Under the pieces are notes generated by a model. The model ran no database searches. It was not told where the DNA came from and saw nothing but the letters and a program-made list of their open reading frames with translations. Source: Stomoxys calcitrans (Eukaryota > Arthropoda > Insecta > Diptera > Muscidae). Taken from it: DNA of 64,000 nt. Position numbers and translations under genes: made by a program. The first letter of the stretch is position 1. Each line of letters starts with the position of its first letter. Shown here piece after piece: positions 35,236 to 47,833 of this stretch. Location: assembly GCF_963082655.1 (NCBI RefSeq), contig NC_081552.1, forward strand, positions 124,038,458-124,102,457, in the 5' to 3' direction.

Positions 35236-36420
35236 CTAAATATCCTTTAAGTGGTATATGCCCACCTTCCCATTCTCGACGTCTTCTAACTGATATTGAA
35301 CATGACCAACCTTTCTCAAAACTTTCGCCCTTATCCCCACAGGAGCCAGTTTAGCATTGAAATGTCTAATTTGTGAACTTTGGCGAAAATTCCGGCGAAA
35401 CACCTCTTGCCCAATTTCCAGATGTCTATCTTTGGAACGTAAGTTATATGTCTTTTCGTTCTTCCTATAGGCAGCTTTCATTTTCTCTTGCAGTGTATCC
35501 CTTAAAATCGTAAATTTATCCATTCGCTCGATTTCACTGTCATTTTCCTTCAAAAGTTGAAGTTTTCTCAAAAGTTCAAAGTCTTTTCCATGCTTGACCA
35601 TATTCTGGCCAAAAATTACCTGATATGGAGTCATTCCTATTGTCTGATGGACAGTGTTGCGCAAGGCGCAATTTATGCTTGGTAAAAATTTGTCCCATAA
35701 CCGATGAGCTTCCCTCACATAAGACCTTAAAGCTGCATTTACAGTTCTATTTACCCGTTCGCTCGCATTGGCTTGAGGGTTGTGAACAGCTGTATATTGA
35801 TGTTTTATTCCAAATTCCAAAAGTAGGTCCTCAAATTCCTTACTTCTAAATAGAGTACCATTATCAGAGACTATTACCTCTGGCACTCCATAGCAAGGAA
35901 AAATTTCATCTCGCAAGTATAAAACAATCGGCTTGGTCACTAATTTCCGCAATGGCTTAAGAAATGAAAATTTCGAAAAATGGTCTAAAACAATTAATAT
36001 GCCAATATGGCCACTTTTAGTCCGGGGAAAAGGTCCAAGGATATCCACGTACAACCGTTGGAATGGCCTCTCAGTTTGCACAAACTGACCCATAGGTGGC
36101 CTTAAAACGGTTGTTGGCACTTTGCTTGTCCGGCAAATATCGCATCTCCCAATAAAGTTTCTCACATCTACGACTAGACCTGGCCAATAGAAATTCCTTC
36201 TTAATAGCTCGATAGTTTTAGCAATACCGCAGTGAGATGAAAACGGTATATTATGTGCTGCATAAATGACCTGCTCACGAATTTCCGTAGGAATCAATAA
36301 CCTCCATGCTTCAGTGTCGTCGACATCACCTGACGCAAATCTGGTCCTCTTGAAAATATATTTTCCCTCCACCTTGAAATCAGGGAATGGAGATTTGAGA
36401 AGTGCATCTCGCCAGCAGCT
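35236..36420 (-). pseudogene. Gypsy pol copy 1: integrase
   Basis: The frame begins in phase with the preceding RT-RNase H frame and is separated from it only by the stop at 36421-36423. The N-terminal zinc-binding HHCC is visible (HNIPFSSHCGI, then CDICRTSK). The DDE core has YVDILGPFP, VSDNGT and NASERVNRT. The C-terminal part is basic with NLRSKDRHLEIG and ends IYHLKDI at 35236. Integrase inserts the cDNA into the genome. The domain is complete but could only be made by reading through the stop. No chromodomain is evident. Confidence 0.9.
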
Positions 36421-37578
36421 TTACTCCTCACCAAGAAAAGCGTCCGAATCCAGATCCACGGATGGCATCCTTTCAATGTTTATAGCACTAATCTCATTTT
36501 CAAATGCACGTGACAAAGCGTCCGGCACGACATTGTCCTTTCCACGTCTGTGCTCAATTGTAAAATTAAAGCCTTGCAGCCGCAAAGACCACCTCGCCAA
36601 ACGTCCTGACAAATCAGTCTGTCGCATCAACCATTTAAGGCTGGCGTGGTCCGTCACCACCTTAAACTCGTGCCCCTCAATGTACGACCGGAATTTCTTC
36701 ACAGCCAACACAACGGCTAAGCATTCCAACTCGGTAACTGTATAATTGCGTTCTGCCTTATTCAGTTTCTGCGACATGTAGGCTATTGGTCTCTCAACTC
36801 CATCCTTATCTTCCTGTGCCAACACAGCTCCTACACCAACACTACTGGCGTCGCATTGTAATACGAACGGCTTGGAAAAATCAGCATGAGTCAAAACTGG
36901 AGCGCTGCACAACCTTGATTTCATAAGATCAAACGATTTTTGAGCTTCTTCCGTCCACCTAAAATTCTTCTTCTTAGACAGAAGTTCTGTCAACGGAAAG
37001 GTACAAGTCGAAAAGTCGCCAGTGAAACGTCGGTACCAGCCGATCATTCCCAAGAACTGGCGAAGGGTCCGAATGTTAGTTGGAGTAGGAAGTTCAGCTA
37101 TTGCCTTTACCTTATCGGGATCAACCCTTAAAGCTCCATCTCCAACTATATACCCCAGGTATCGAACGTTTGCAATTGCGAAGCAGATCTTCTTCACATT
37201 AATAGTGAGTCCTACCTTCCTAAGCTGGGAAGCAACCTGTTGAAGATGTTGCAAATGTTCATCAAAGCTCTCTGACATAATCAAGAGATCGTCCAAATAG
37301 ACGAAAACATGAGTTTTCATGCCGTAAGGTATGACAATGTTCATTAGGCGGCACATTGTTTGGGGTGCATTGCACAACCCAAATGGCATTCTCTTGAATT
37401 GATAGAGTGGTCTGTTGGGAATTGTGAAAGCAGTCTTAGGTTTCGAAGCATCATCCAATCTTATCTGCCAAAAGGCATCTTTAAGATCCACTTTGGAGAT
37501 AAAATGTACAGAAGGCCTCAATGTTGGGGATTGGGTATGAATCCTTAACTGTGACAGAGTTAAGTTTCCGGCTATCAA
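36421..37578 (-). pseudogene. Gypsy pol copy 1: reverse transcriptase palm to RNase H
   Basis: RT motifs in order are SKVDLKDAFWQI, FKRMPFGLCNAPQ and the catalytic YLDDLLIMS (near 37290), then LGMIGWYRRF. The RNase H core has LQCDASSVGVGAVLAQ, ELECLAVV and VVTDHASLKWL, then PDALSRA. The N-terminal 18 or so residues of the listed span are out-of-frame text: the true RT N-terminus is in another frame (37481-38515), and bases appear to have been lost near 37517-37530. The frame ends at TAA 36421-36423, in phase with integrase. Confidence 0.9.
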
Positions 37579-38515
37579 CGCAAAATCTAACCTTGTCGGG
37601 CTTGACGATCAAAACGCCTGGAGATGACCAAGGAGACTGCGGACATTCCTCTATAATTCCCAGGGAGAGCATCCGATCGATCTCAGTACACAAAATCTTC
37701 TCCCTTGCCGGTGATATCGGATAATACCTTTGCTTAATGGGTTTCGAGTCTCCCGTATCAATATGGTGCTCTACTAATTGTGTACAACCAAGACCGTTCT
37801 TCTCCGAATTCGGAAATAACCCAATGATTGCATCTAATTTCCGCCTCTGTTCCTGCGACAGGTCAATATGAACTGACTCCTTCATCTCACAACAAACCTC
37901 ATTTACTTCATTACCCATAGATATGGTAATGTCAAACCTCCTCCAAAAATCTATGCCACATATTAAGTCCTGTTTTATCGTGCTGATGACTAAGAATTCA
38001 AATCTACAATCACGACCATCCATTGAAAATTCGAGATCCAAAACTCCCGACACTGGCTGTGACTGACCGTCAGCAGTGCTAACCTGACCACGAGATTTTC
38101 TGAAATTCTTAGAATTTTGCACTCGTCTTGCTAAGTCTCCTCCGATAACGCTCTTGTTTGCGCCGCTATCTAGTAAAGCCATGTATAATTGACCTTCAAT
38201 ATTTAGAGGTATAAAAGGTCTAGAGTCTGAAGTCTTGGTCACTATGGAGGCAATCTTGTATTTCCTAAATTTTCTTAGCTCTCTCCAATATTTCCGCATC
38301 CTCATTGCACTGCGTGTAACTTTGGCTGAAATAATATTTGTCTCTCCGAGTGAATTAGTTTGTCCTATTTTAGTAAAAGGAACAAATTTAGTATTATCCT
38401 GGTAAATTGTCTCATCTGGTAAGTTGTCTAAATTTCCCATTAATGATGCGAATGTCCTCTCTGCTGACGGGGGACATCCTTCCGCAAGTTTTCCGAACCA
38501 TGGCACCTTGAACAA
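37481..38515 (-). pseudogene. Gypsy pol copy 1: protease and RT N-terminus
   Basis: The aspartic protease active site is LLDSGANKSVIGG, preceded by PLNIEGQLYMA. Further on is GIDFW and, at the RT start, IKQRYYPISPA, CPQSPWSSP and FCVDSRKLNSVTVKDSYPIP. The last ten or so residues are out-of-frame text after the lesion near 37520. The start overlaps the end of gag (38440-38515) in another frame, the arrangement used for programmed frameshifting in many gypsy elements. Confidence 0.9.
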
Positions 38516-38990
38516 GTGGGTTTATAAGCATCCTTCAGTCCACACCCATAACAAAAGACTGTCTTATCTTTTAAACAGTCCTTGTAGATGTGCCCATTCA
38601 TCCCACAATTCCAACAAACTACACTTTTATGTAGTTCCATGACATCACCATCAATGGTTCCTCTGTTCTCTTCAAATTCTCCGTCAATCTCAGCCAAATT
38701 GTCCGTCTGGCGTACCAATCTACCACTGTGTGAAACTTGAGTATCTCTAACAAATTTCTCATGCCTTCGAACTGCCTTCCGTAATTCTGATATGCGATAA
38801 ATATCGAGATGTAATAGCTCGTGTCTGATCTCAGTCCGAAGATTACGTACAAGAGTCTCACAAAGCTCACTATCTGATAAAGGTGTCTGCAATTTGTCAG
38901 CCAAAGAAATTATTGTCTCATAATATTCGTCAAAGGACTCATTGGACTTTTGTTTTCTACGACGTATGTCATCCTTTATGTCGAAATCAT
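38440..38990 (-). pseudogene. Gypsy gag copy 1, C-terminal half with zinc knuckles
   Basis: It carries a CCHC knuckle CWNCGMNGHIYKDC, a second cysteine set CYGCGLKDAYKPTCSRC, and an upstream helix-rich capsid part (LRTEIRHELL, LRKAVRRHEKFV). The in-frame sequence runs back to about 38990, where it meets the other gag half in a different frame. Nucleocapsid knuckles bind the element RNA. Confidence 0.85.
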
Positions 38991-39725
38991 TGTAAAAGTC
39001 TTTAGCGATTCAGATAAACCTGCCCAGGTAAATTTATTGTTTTGTCGATGGTATCTCCAATACCACTCCAAAGCTCTATTTTCAAACAATATGTGTACAT
39101 TCCTACACAAAACTCCAAAATCTCCATCAAGTGTGTTGTAGGTCATTATCTGCACTCGATATATAAATTCGTCAATTGGCATATCCCGGTTACTGCCAGT
39201 GAACGACAGTTTCCAATTTCGAATAATATTCAAAGCCTTCTCTGGGTTATCCAAACGTACAGGAGGTCTTTCATTTCGCTCTGCCGTCTGCGCCACATAG
39301 GGTTGTGAACCTCTGCCACCGATCCCTGTTTCTAAAGTCATATTCCGAAGCATATCGCCTACTTCATTGACTATCGCAGAAGTAAGATCTCTTCGCACTT
39401 CCGAAATAGACTCGGATATCATCCGACGAACACTACTTTCATCTAACCCTATCGGGTGTCCTAACCCACCAACTGCTCCACCTTCTTGTGAGAGAGGTGC
39501 CCTATTACCATCTGCATCAGTGAAAGTACCATCCTCTTGGATGGCCACATTCTGTACATTACCAGATCTTAAATCTGGAGATGCGGAAGCCCCATTACGA
39601 TCACCTTCATCTCTTCGAGTCCTAGATCTTGTTCTTTGTCCAACTGGGGAACTATGTCCGTCACCTCCCGCTCCAACAGTAGAGTTACGACTCATCGTCC
39701 TGTCCAGACTTCGTGTAACAGGCAT
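38976..39725 (-). pseudogene. Gypsy gag copy 1, N-terminal half
   Basis: It starts at MPVTRSLDRTMSRNS and has an arginine/glycine-rich low-complexity N-terminus, then a capsid-like part (RNWKLSFTGSN, IDEFIYRVQIM, ENRALEWYWRYH). The frame stops at 38976, while the downstream gag frame begins to make sense at about 38990; a shift of one base between the two frames there truncates the protein. Capsid proteins assemble the particle in which reverse transcription happens. Confidence 0.8.
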
Positions 39726-39772
39726 AACAAAAATTATCTATATAGACGTTGCAATTGAAATAACAACAAAAA

Positions 39773-40796
39773 CAAGTAAGAGCGTGCTAAGTTCGGCCGG
39801 GCCAAATCTTATATACCCTCCACCATTGATCGCATTTGTCGAGTTCTATGCGCGGTATCTCTTTTTAGACAAACATAGAATATTGACTAAGAACTGTTAT
39901 CCTATTGGAGCTATATCAAGTTATAGTCCAATTCGGACCATAATTGAAAGCTGAATGACATTGTAGAAGTCATTGTGTAATATTTCAGTTCATTCGGATA
40001 AAAATTGCGCCTTGTAGGGGCTCAAGAAGCAAAATCGGGAGATAGGTTTATCAAGCTATTGATCGATTCAGACCATACAAGACACGTATGTTGAAGGTCA
40101 TGAGAAAAGCCCTTGTACAAAATTCCAGCCAAATCGGACGATAATAGCGCACTCTAGAGGCTCAAGAAGTCAAGACCCAAGATCGGTTTATATGACAGCT
40201 ATACCAGATTATGAACCGATTTGAACCATACTTGGCACAATTGTTGGATGTCATAACAAAATACGTCGTGCAAAATTTCATTCCAATCGGATAAGATTTG
40301 CGCCTTCTAGAGGTTCAAGAAGTCAAGACCCAAGATCGGTTTATATGGCAGCTGTATCAGGTTATGGACCGATTTAAACCATACTTGGCACAATTGTTGG
40401 ATATCATACCAAAACACGTCGTGAAAAATTTCATTCACATCGGATAAGAATTGCGCACTCTAGAGGCTCAAGAACTCAAGACCCAAGATCGGTTTATATG
40501 GCAGCTATATCAGGTTATGGACCGATATGGCCCATTTACAATACCAATCGACCTACACTAATAAGAAGTATTTGGGCAAAATTTCAAGCGGCTAGCTCTA
40601 CTCCTTCGGAAGTTAGCGTGCAGACAGACGGACGGACGGACGGACGGACAGACGGACGGACATGGCTAGATCGACATAAAATTTCGCGACGATCAAGAAT
40701 ATATATACTTTATGGGGTCTCAGACGAATATTTCAAGTAGTTAAAAACAGAATGACGAAATTAGTATACCCCCCATCCTATGGTGGAGGGTATAAA
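39773..40796 (+). mobile_element. DINE-1-like element in the gypsy leader, copy 1
   Basis: Family A copy (CAAGTAAGAGCGTG left, ATGGTGGAGGGTATA right, GACG tract 40621-40662). Strand in the DINE-1 convention is minus of the window, i.e. the TATACCC end is on the right; listed as plus only for reading order. It lies between the gag start and the primer-binding site. The same insertion, with the same bases, is at 47834-48857. Confidence 0.85.
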
Positions 40797-41412
40797 AATT
40801 AAAAACCGAACAAAATATCTTAATATTTAATGTGAAGGAAAAATAAAAGTATATATGTAAACAATATCTGAATTTTAACTACTCAGTGAAATAACCCAAT
40901 AAGTAGAGGATGGAAAAAAAAAAAACATCATTGTGCAATCCAGAAATACCAAAGAAACTAAACTTAACCCCTTTTATGGTATACAATCCAGACATATACG
41001 GTCCGAATAGTACAATTCCAATAAAAGCTGGAGAAACTTTACGAAGCAAAACTTAACAATCCCACAAGTATCCGAGTAACCGGATTCGATATAACACCAA
41101 AAGTTAAGTCTCAATGATACCAGTCTCAATGAAATAAGGAAAGAAAAGTAGAGTAGATTTGATGTGAATTTTCAGAAAAGTATTCCAAAAAACAAAATTC
41201 ATCAGAAAAGTGTATGAAAACAGACAAGTTCATATAGGTCAAGATGGTATGAAAACTGCATCTGCAATAAACAAAACTCCGATGATAACCTATAGAACTT
41301 TTAGAAGAAAGAAGAAAGGAGTCTATAGATAAATAAGAGGGACCAGCGTATGATGACAATATATTGGATTTTCGAATTCTTTACAATAATCAGAAAACGT
41401 CCAGTTGCTGTT
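40797..41412 (-). other. Gypsy 5' leader, copy 1
   Basis: Untranslated leader between the primer-binding site and the DINE-like insertion. AT-rich, no conserved frame. Short chance frames exist on both strands. Confidence 0.6.
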
Positions 41413-41429
41413 CCCCACGTTGGGCGCCA
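41413..41429 (-). promoter_or_regulatory. Primer-binding site, tRNA-Lys type
   Basis: The plus strand reads CCCCACGTTGGGCGCCA, which equals the 3' end of insect tRNA-Lys(CUU) including CCA, so the minus-strand element RNA pairs with that tRNA to prime cDNA. It sits 9 bases inside LTR 2. The tRNA match is from memory of the conserved tRNA-Lys 3' end. Confidence 0.75.
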
Positions 41430-41438
41430 TTTAATATA

Positions 41439-43221
41439 TGTAACGTTCCACCTTCGCGGGCCCTGCTTCTTCCGAGTGTGGCTACCTCCTTGCCGCCGGC
41501 CGTGCTCAGTCATGGGGCGGTTCTTACTCATTAGAAGCAGACACGGAATCATTTTCATATAAGTAAAATAAGGTAGCTCTTTGATTAGGGGATAGATGAG
41601 AAAAGGGAGATATTAAAATAGGATAGAAACAGAAAATTTTGAATGATGTCTGCAGCATTAGATGTTAATTCGCCGCATCTTCTTAAATTTCTCACCCAAC
41701 CTTGTCTAAATTACAATGTTGAGCCACGTAACCATCCTCTACTTGGTGTACTTCACTTTTCGTAAGGAAAACTAAAACTTAATAGTTCATATTGTAGGTT
41801 TGTATTTTACATTAAAACTAATAACAAAGTAACTGGATAAGTTTGGAAACAAAAAAAAAAAAATCCTGACCGTAAGTAAAATTCAAATTCTTATTTGCAT
41901 CTTATTACAAAAATTATCCAAAAAATTATAGAATTAAAAACTTAATAAATGTGATGTAAAAGTTAAAACAAAATGTGTGAAAGAGCGTATACAAAAATGA
42001 AATATATAACTTGATTCACCAAATTAATCCTTAGTTGTCTCCAGGCCTGATGACTTCGGATATGCAGCCACTTGCTGAGGGTTTGAAATTACGTTATAAA
42101 AAAATATTTCAAAATTGCATAGCTCAATGAGAATTCAAGTGTTTAAAAATGTATGTAACAAAAAGAGTAAATCTAATGAAAAATGTTTGATATGTCTAAA
42201 TTAAGTTCGTATTAAGGAAAAATAGCGCAAAAAGTAGACTTAAGACGATTAAATCAGACTTTTTTTAAAAAAAAAAAAACTCGGATAAATAACCGAGATG
42301 TTAAATAAGTAAGTATTAAACGGTTATATTAAATAATAAAGGTATGTCTCAGGATGTTTTAAATGACGAAAAATTACGTCATAAAAAGATTATTTATAGA
42401 TGTGTGATATTAAAATTAATGAGAGAAATCTCTACAATAATGTGTCGTGTCCTTGATTAGTTTTCCATGTTTTGAAATATCTTTATATTCAATTAAAGTT
42501 TCTATTTGGGTCTTCCGAACCCAGGTGGTTCGGAGAAACTTCTGACCTCCAGTCAAATTCCAAATGTCTGCTTCCTGTCGAATATCCTTTGAAGCGTCTC
42601 GAAGATATCGTAATCAAGAGGAACAAAATTATTGATTCTGGCTTCAAGATATTCCCTTCTTGCCAAACGGTCCACAAAACAATTGGACAATCGAAAATGG
42701 AGGTTCTTCACAACCTCTTCCAGATGGGAAGTCTCTACACAATTGGGAAAAGCGGGGTCACTACATGGTCTATAGTTACATTTTCCAATTCACTCACCAA
42801 AAGGCCTCCGAAAAGATGAATTGAAGATTCCTTGGGCGATATTCTTTAAAATTTTCCACTAATAAAAAGCTCGCGGAACACTAAACTAACGGTTTTTAAG
42901 TAATACTAATATTTCCGGGTTCACGGTCAACACAAATTATCAGACCAAATGAAAATTCCTGCTGCGACCAAAGCGACTGTCTTTGAGAAGTTTGAAAATT
43001 CAAATGAAAATTTCTCTATTCTCATAAAGCAAAAGAAACAGAATATGAAGAAACAAAACCCAATGCTTCCTATGCTTACAAAACCAATTGAACAAGCAAG
43101 TGAAAAATATAAAGACATTAAGTTGGTTAAAGAAAGTCATAGCCTAGTTAGAAAAACATTTATTTTCCTTAATCAGAATCCAGAGGTTGGGAACCAACAA
43201 AAAAAACGTAGCAATGCTATA
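41439..43221 (-). repeat. Gypsy array LTR 2, shared middle LTR (1783 bp)
   Basis: Same boundaries as LTR 1 (TGTAACGTTCC to GCAATGCTATA). It has the LTR 3 state at all eight sites where LTR 1 differs. It serves as 5' LTR of copy 1 and 3' LTR of copy 2. Confidence 0.9.
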
Positions 43222-43296
43222 AATTACACCATGCTAAAAAAAAATAAAAAAATTTAATTTATAAAAAATCCAAAACAAAAGAAAATTTTGTCATTC

Positions 43297-44481
43297 CTAA
43301 ATATCCTTTAAGTGGTATATGCCCACCTTCCCATTCTCGACGTCTTCTAACTGATATTGAACATGACCAACCTTTCTCAAAACTTTCGCCCTTATCCCCA
43401 CAGGAGCCAGTTTAGCATTGAAATGTCTAATTTGTGAACTTTGGCGAAAATTCCGGCGAAACACCTCTTGCCCAATTTCCAGATGTCTATCTTTGGAACG
43501 TAAGTTATATGTCTTTTCGTTCTTCCTATAGGCAGCTTTCATTTTCTCTTGCAGTGTATCCCTTAAAATCGTAAATTTATCCATTCGCTCGATTTCACTG
43601 TCATTTTCCTTCAAAAGTTGAAGTTTTCTCAAAAGTTCAAAGTCTTTTCCATGCTTGACCATATTCTGGCCAAAAATTACCTGATATGGAGTCATTCCTA
43701 TTGTCTGATGGACAGTGTTGCGCAAGGCGCAATTTATGCTTGGTAAAAATTTGTCCCATAACCGATGAGCTTCCCTCACATAAGACCTTAAAGCTGCATT
43801 TACAGTTCTATTTACCCGTTCGCTCGCATTGGCTTGAGGGTTGTGAACAGCTGTATATTGATGTTTTATTCCAAATTCCAAAAGTAGGTCCTCAAATTCC
43901 TTACTTCTAAATAGAGTACCATTATCAGAGACTATTACCTCTGGCACTCCATAGCAAGGAAAAATTTCATCTCGCAAGTATAAAACAATCGGCTTGGTCA
44001 CTAATTTCCGCAATGGCTTAAGAAATGAAAATTTCGAAAAATGGTCTAAAACAATTAATATGCCAATATGGCCACTTTTAGTCCGGGGAAAAGGTCCAAG
44101 GATATCCACGTACAACCGTTGGAATGGCCTCTCAGTTTGCACAAACTGACCCATAGGTGGCCTTAAAACGGTTGTTGGCACTTTGCTTGTCCGGCAAATA
44201 TCGCATCTCCCAATAAAGTTTCTCACATCTACGACTAGACCTGGCCAATAGAAATTCCTTCTTAATAGCTCGATAGTTTTAGCAATACCGCAGTGAGATG
44301 AAAACGGTATATTATGTGCTGCATAAATGACCTGCTCACGAATTTCCGTAGGAATCAATAACCTCCATGCTTCAGTGTCGTCGACATCACCTGACGCAAA
44401 TCTGGTCCTCTTGAAAATATATTTTCCCTCCACCTTGAAATCAGGGAATGGAGATTTGAGAAGTGCATCTCGCCAGCAGCT
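43297..44481 (-). pseudogene. Gypsy pol copy 2: integrase
   Basis: Identical in translation to the copy 1 integrase (HHCC, then D-D-E motifs VDILG, SDNGT, SERVNR). It too is cut off from RT-RNase H by an in-phase TAA at 44482-44484. Confidence 0.9.
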
Positions 44482-45639
44482 TTACTCCTCACCAAGAAAA
44501 GCGTCCGAATCCAGATCCACGGATGGCATCCTTTCAATGTTTATAGCACTAATCTCATTTTCAAATGCACGTGACAAAGCGTCCGGCACGACATTGTCCT
44601 TTCCACGTCTGTGCTCAATTGTAAAATTAAAGCCTTGCAGCCGCAAAGACCACCTCGCCAAACGTCCTGACAAATCAGTCTGTCGCATCAACCATTTAAG
44701 GCTGGCGTGGTCCGTCACCACCTTAAACTCGTGCCCCTCAATGTACGACCGGAATTTCTTCACAGCCAACACAACGGCTAAGCATTCCAACTCGGTAACT
44801 GTATAATTGCGTTCTGCCTTATTCAGTTTCTGCGACATGTAGGCTATTGGTCTCTCAACTCCATCCTTATCTTCCTGTGCCAACACAGCTCCTACACCAA
44901 CACTACTGGCGTCGCATTGTAATACGAACGGCTTGGAAAAATCAGCATGAGTCAAAACTGGAGCGCTGCACAACCTTGATTTCATAAGATCAAACGATTT
45001 TTGAGCTTCTTCCGTCCACCTAAAATTCTTCTTCTTAGACAGAAGTTCTGTCAACGGAAAGGTACAAGTCGAAAAGTCGCCAGTGAAACGTCGGTACCAG
45101 CCGATCATTCCCAAGAACTGGCGAAGGGTCCGAATGTTAGTTGGAGTAGGAAGTTCAGCTATTGCCTTTACCTTATCGGGATCAACCCTTAAAGCTCCAT
45201 CTCCAACTATATACCCCAGGTATCGAACGTTTGCAATTGCGAAGCAGATCTTCTTCACATTAATAGTGAGTCCTACCTTCCTAAGCTGGGAAGCAACCTG
45301 TTGAAGATGTTGCAAATGTTCATCAAAGCTCTCTGACATAATCAAGAGATCGTCCAAATAGACGAAAACATGAGTTTTCATGCCGTAAGGTATGACAATG
45401 TTCATTAGGCGGCACATTGTTTGGGGTGCATTGCACAACCCAAATGGCATTCTCTTGAATTGATAGAGTGGTCTGTTGGGAATTGTGAAAGCAGTCTTAG
45501 GTTTCGAAGCATCATCCAATCTTATCTGCCAAAAGGCATCTTTAAGATCCACTTTGGAGATAAAATGTACAGAAGGCCTCAATGTTGGGGATTGGGTATG
45601 AATCCTTAACTGTGACAGAGTTAAGTTTCCGGCTATCAA
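44482..45639 (-). pseudogene. Gypsy pol copy 2: reverse transcriptase palm to RNase H
   Basis: Same as 36421-37578: YLDDLLIMS catalytic box, RNase H core, and the same loss of bases near the RT N-terminus (about 45578-45591). Confidence 0.9.
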
Positions 45640-46576
45640 CGCAAAATCTAACCTTGTCGGGCTTGACGATCAAAACGCCTGGAGATGACCAAGGAGACTG
45701 CGGACATTCCTCTATAATTCCCAGGGAGAGCATCCGATCGATCTCAGTACACAAAATCTTCTCCCTTGCCGGTGATATCGGATAATACCTTTGCTTAATG
45801 GGTTTCGAGTCTCCCGTATCAATATGGTGCTCTACTAATTGTGTACAACCAAGACCGTTCTTCTCCGAATTCGGAAATAACCCAATGATTGCATCTAATT
45901 TCCGCCTCTGTTCCTGCGACAGGTCAATATGAACTGACTCCTTCATCTCACAACAAACCTCATTTACTTCATTACCCATAGATATGGTAATGTCAAACCT
46001 CCTCCAAAAATCTATGCCACATATTAAGTCCTGTTTTATCGTGCTGATGACTAAGAATTCAAATCTACAATCACGACCATCCATTGAAAATTCGAGATCC
46101 AAAACTCCCGACACTGGCTGTGACTGACCGTCAGCAGTGCTAACCTGACCACGAGATTTTCTGAAATTCTTAGAATTTTGCACTCGTCTTGCTAAGTCTC
46201 CTCCGATAACGCTCTTGTTTGCGCCGCTATCTAGTAAAGCCATGTATAATTGACCTTCAATATTTAGAGGTATAAAAGGTCTAGAGTCTGAAGTCTTGGT
46301 CACTATGGAGGCAATCTTGTATTTCCTAAATTTTCTTAGCTCTCTCCAATATTTCCGCATCCTCATTGCACTGCGTGTAACTTTGGCTGAAATAATATTT
46401 GTCTCTCCGAGTGAATTAGTTTGTCCTATTTTAGTAAAAGGAACAAATTTAGTATTATCCTGGTAAATTGTCTCATCTGGTAAGTTGTCTAAATTTCCCA
46501 TTAATGATGCGAATGTCCTCTCTGCTGACGGGGGACATCCTTCCGCAAGTTTTCCGAACCATGGCACCTTGAACAA
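45542..46576 (-). pseudogene. Gypsy pol copy 2: protease and RT N-terminus
   Basis: Same as 37481-38515, with the LLDSGANKS active site and the same premature change of frame. Confidence 0.9.
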
Positions 46577-47051
46577 GTGGGTTTATAAGCATCCTTCAGT
46601 CCACACCCATAACAAAAGACTGTCTTATCTTTTAAACAGTCCTTGTAGATGTGCCCATTCATCCCACAATTCCAACAAACTACACTTTTATGTAGTTCCA
46701 TGACATCACCATCAATGGTTCCTCTGTTCTCTTCAAATTCTCCGTCAATCTCAGCCAAATTGTCCGTCTGGCGTACCAATCTACCACTGTGTGAAACTTG
46801 AGTATCTCTAACAAATTTCTCATGCCTTCGAACTGCCTTCCGTAATTCTGATATGCGATAAATATCGAGATGTAATAGCTCGTGTCTGATCTCAGTCCGA
46901 AGATTACGTACAAGAGTCTCACAAAGCTCACTATCTGATAAAGGTGTCTGCAATTTGTCAGCCAAAGAAATTATTGTCTCATAATATTCGTCAAAGGACT
47001 CATTGGACTTTTGTTTTCTACGACGTATGTCATCCTTTATGTCGAAATCAT
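46501..47051 (-). pseudogene. Gypsy gag copy 2, C-terminal half with zinc knuckles
   Basis: Same as 38440-38990, with the CCHC knuckle CWNCGMNGHIYKDC. Confidence 0.85.
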
Positions 47052-47786
47052 TGTAAAAGTCTTTAGCGATTCAGATAAACCTGCCCAGGTAAATTTATTG
47101 TTTTGTCGATGGTATCTCCAATACCACTCCAAAGCTCTATTTTCAAACAATATGTGTACATTCCTACACAAAACTCCAAAATCTCCATCAAGTGTGTTGT
47201 AGGTCATTATCTGCACTCGATATATAAATTCGTCAATTGGCATATCCCGGTTACTGCCAGTGAACGACAGTTTCCAATTTCGAATAATATTCAAAGCCTT
47301 CTCTGGGTTATCCAAACGTACAGGAGGTCTTTCATTTCGCTCTGCCGTCTGCGCCACATAGGGTTGTGAACCTCTGCCACCGATCCCTGTTTCTAAAGTC
47401 ATATTCCGAAGCATATCGCCTACTTCATTGACTATCGCAGAAGTAAGATCTCTTCGCACTTCCGAAATAGACTCGGATATCATCCGACGAACACTACTTT
47501 CATCTAACCCTATCGGGTGTCCTAACCCACCAACTGCTCCACCTTCTTGTGAGAGAGGTGCCCTATTACCATCTGCATCAGTGAAAGTACCATCCTCTTG
47601 GATGGCCACATTCTGTACATTACCAGATCTTAAATCTGGAGATGCGGAAGCCCCATTACGATCACCTTCATCTCTTCGAGTCCTAGATCTTGTTCTTTGT
47701 CCAACTGGGGAACTATGTCCGTCACCTCCCGCTCCAACAGTAGAGTTACGACTCATCGTCCTGTCCAGACTTCGTGTAACAGGCAT
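47037..47786 (-). pseudogene. Gypsy gag copy 2, N-terminal half
   Basis: Same as 38976-39725, with the same one-base frame break near 47051. Confidence 0.8.
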
Positions 47787-47833
47787 AACAAAAATTATCT
47801 ATATAGACGTTGCAATTGAAATAACAACAAAAA

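Larger units (their letters stand above)
35161..41438 (-). mobile_element. Ty3/gypsy retrotransposon, internal region copy 1 (6278 bp)
   Basis: Minus-strand order: primer-binding site, leader with a DINE-like insertion, gag, protease, reverse transcriptase, RNase H, integrase, then the 3' LTR. The order RT-RNase H-integrase marks Ty3/gypsy. No env-like frame follows integrase, which stops 75 bases before the LTR. No convincing polypurine tract precedes that LTR. Same length as copy 2, and no difference was found in the parts I compared. Confidence 0.9.

Noticed and set aside
36266..36745. A 159-codon plus-strand frame, with a twin at 44327-44806
   Set aside because: It is antisense to the RNase H/integrase region; the minus strand carries all the motifs.
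39367..39954. A 195-codon plus-strand frame, with a twin at 47428-48015
   Set aside because: It is antisense to gag and then runs into the DINE-like insertion; not a real gene.
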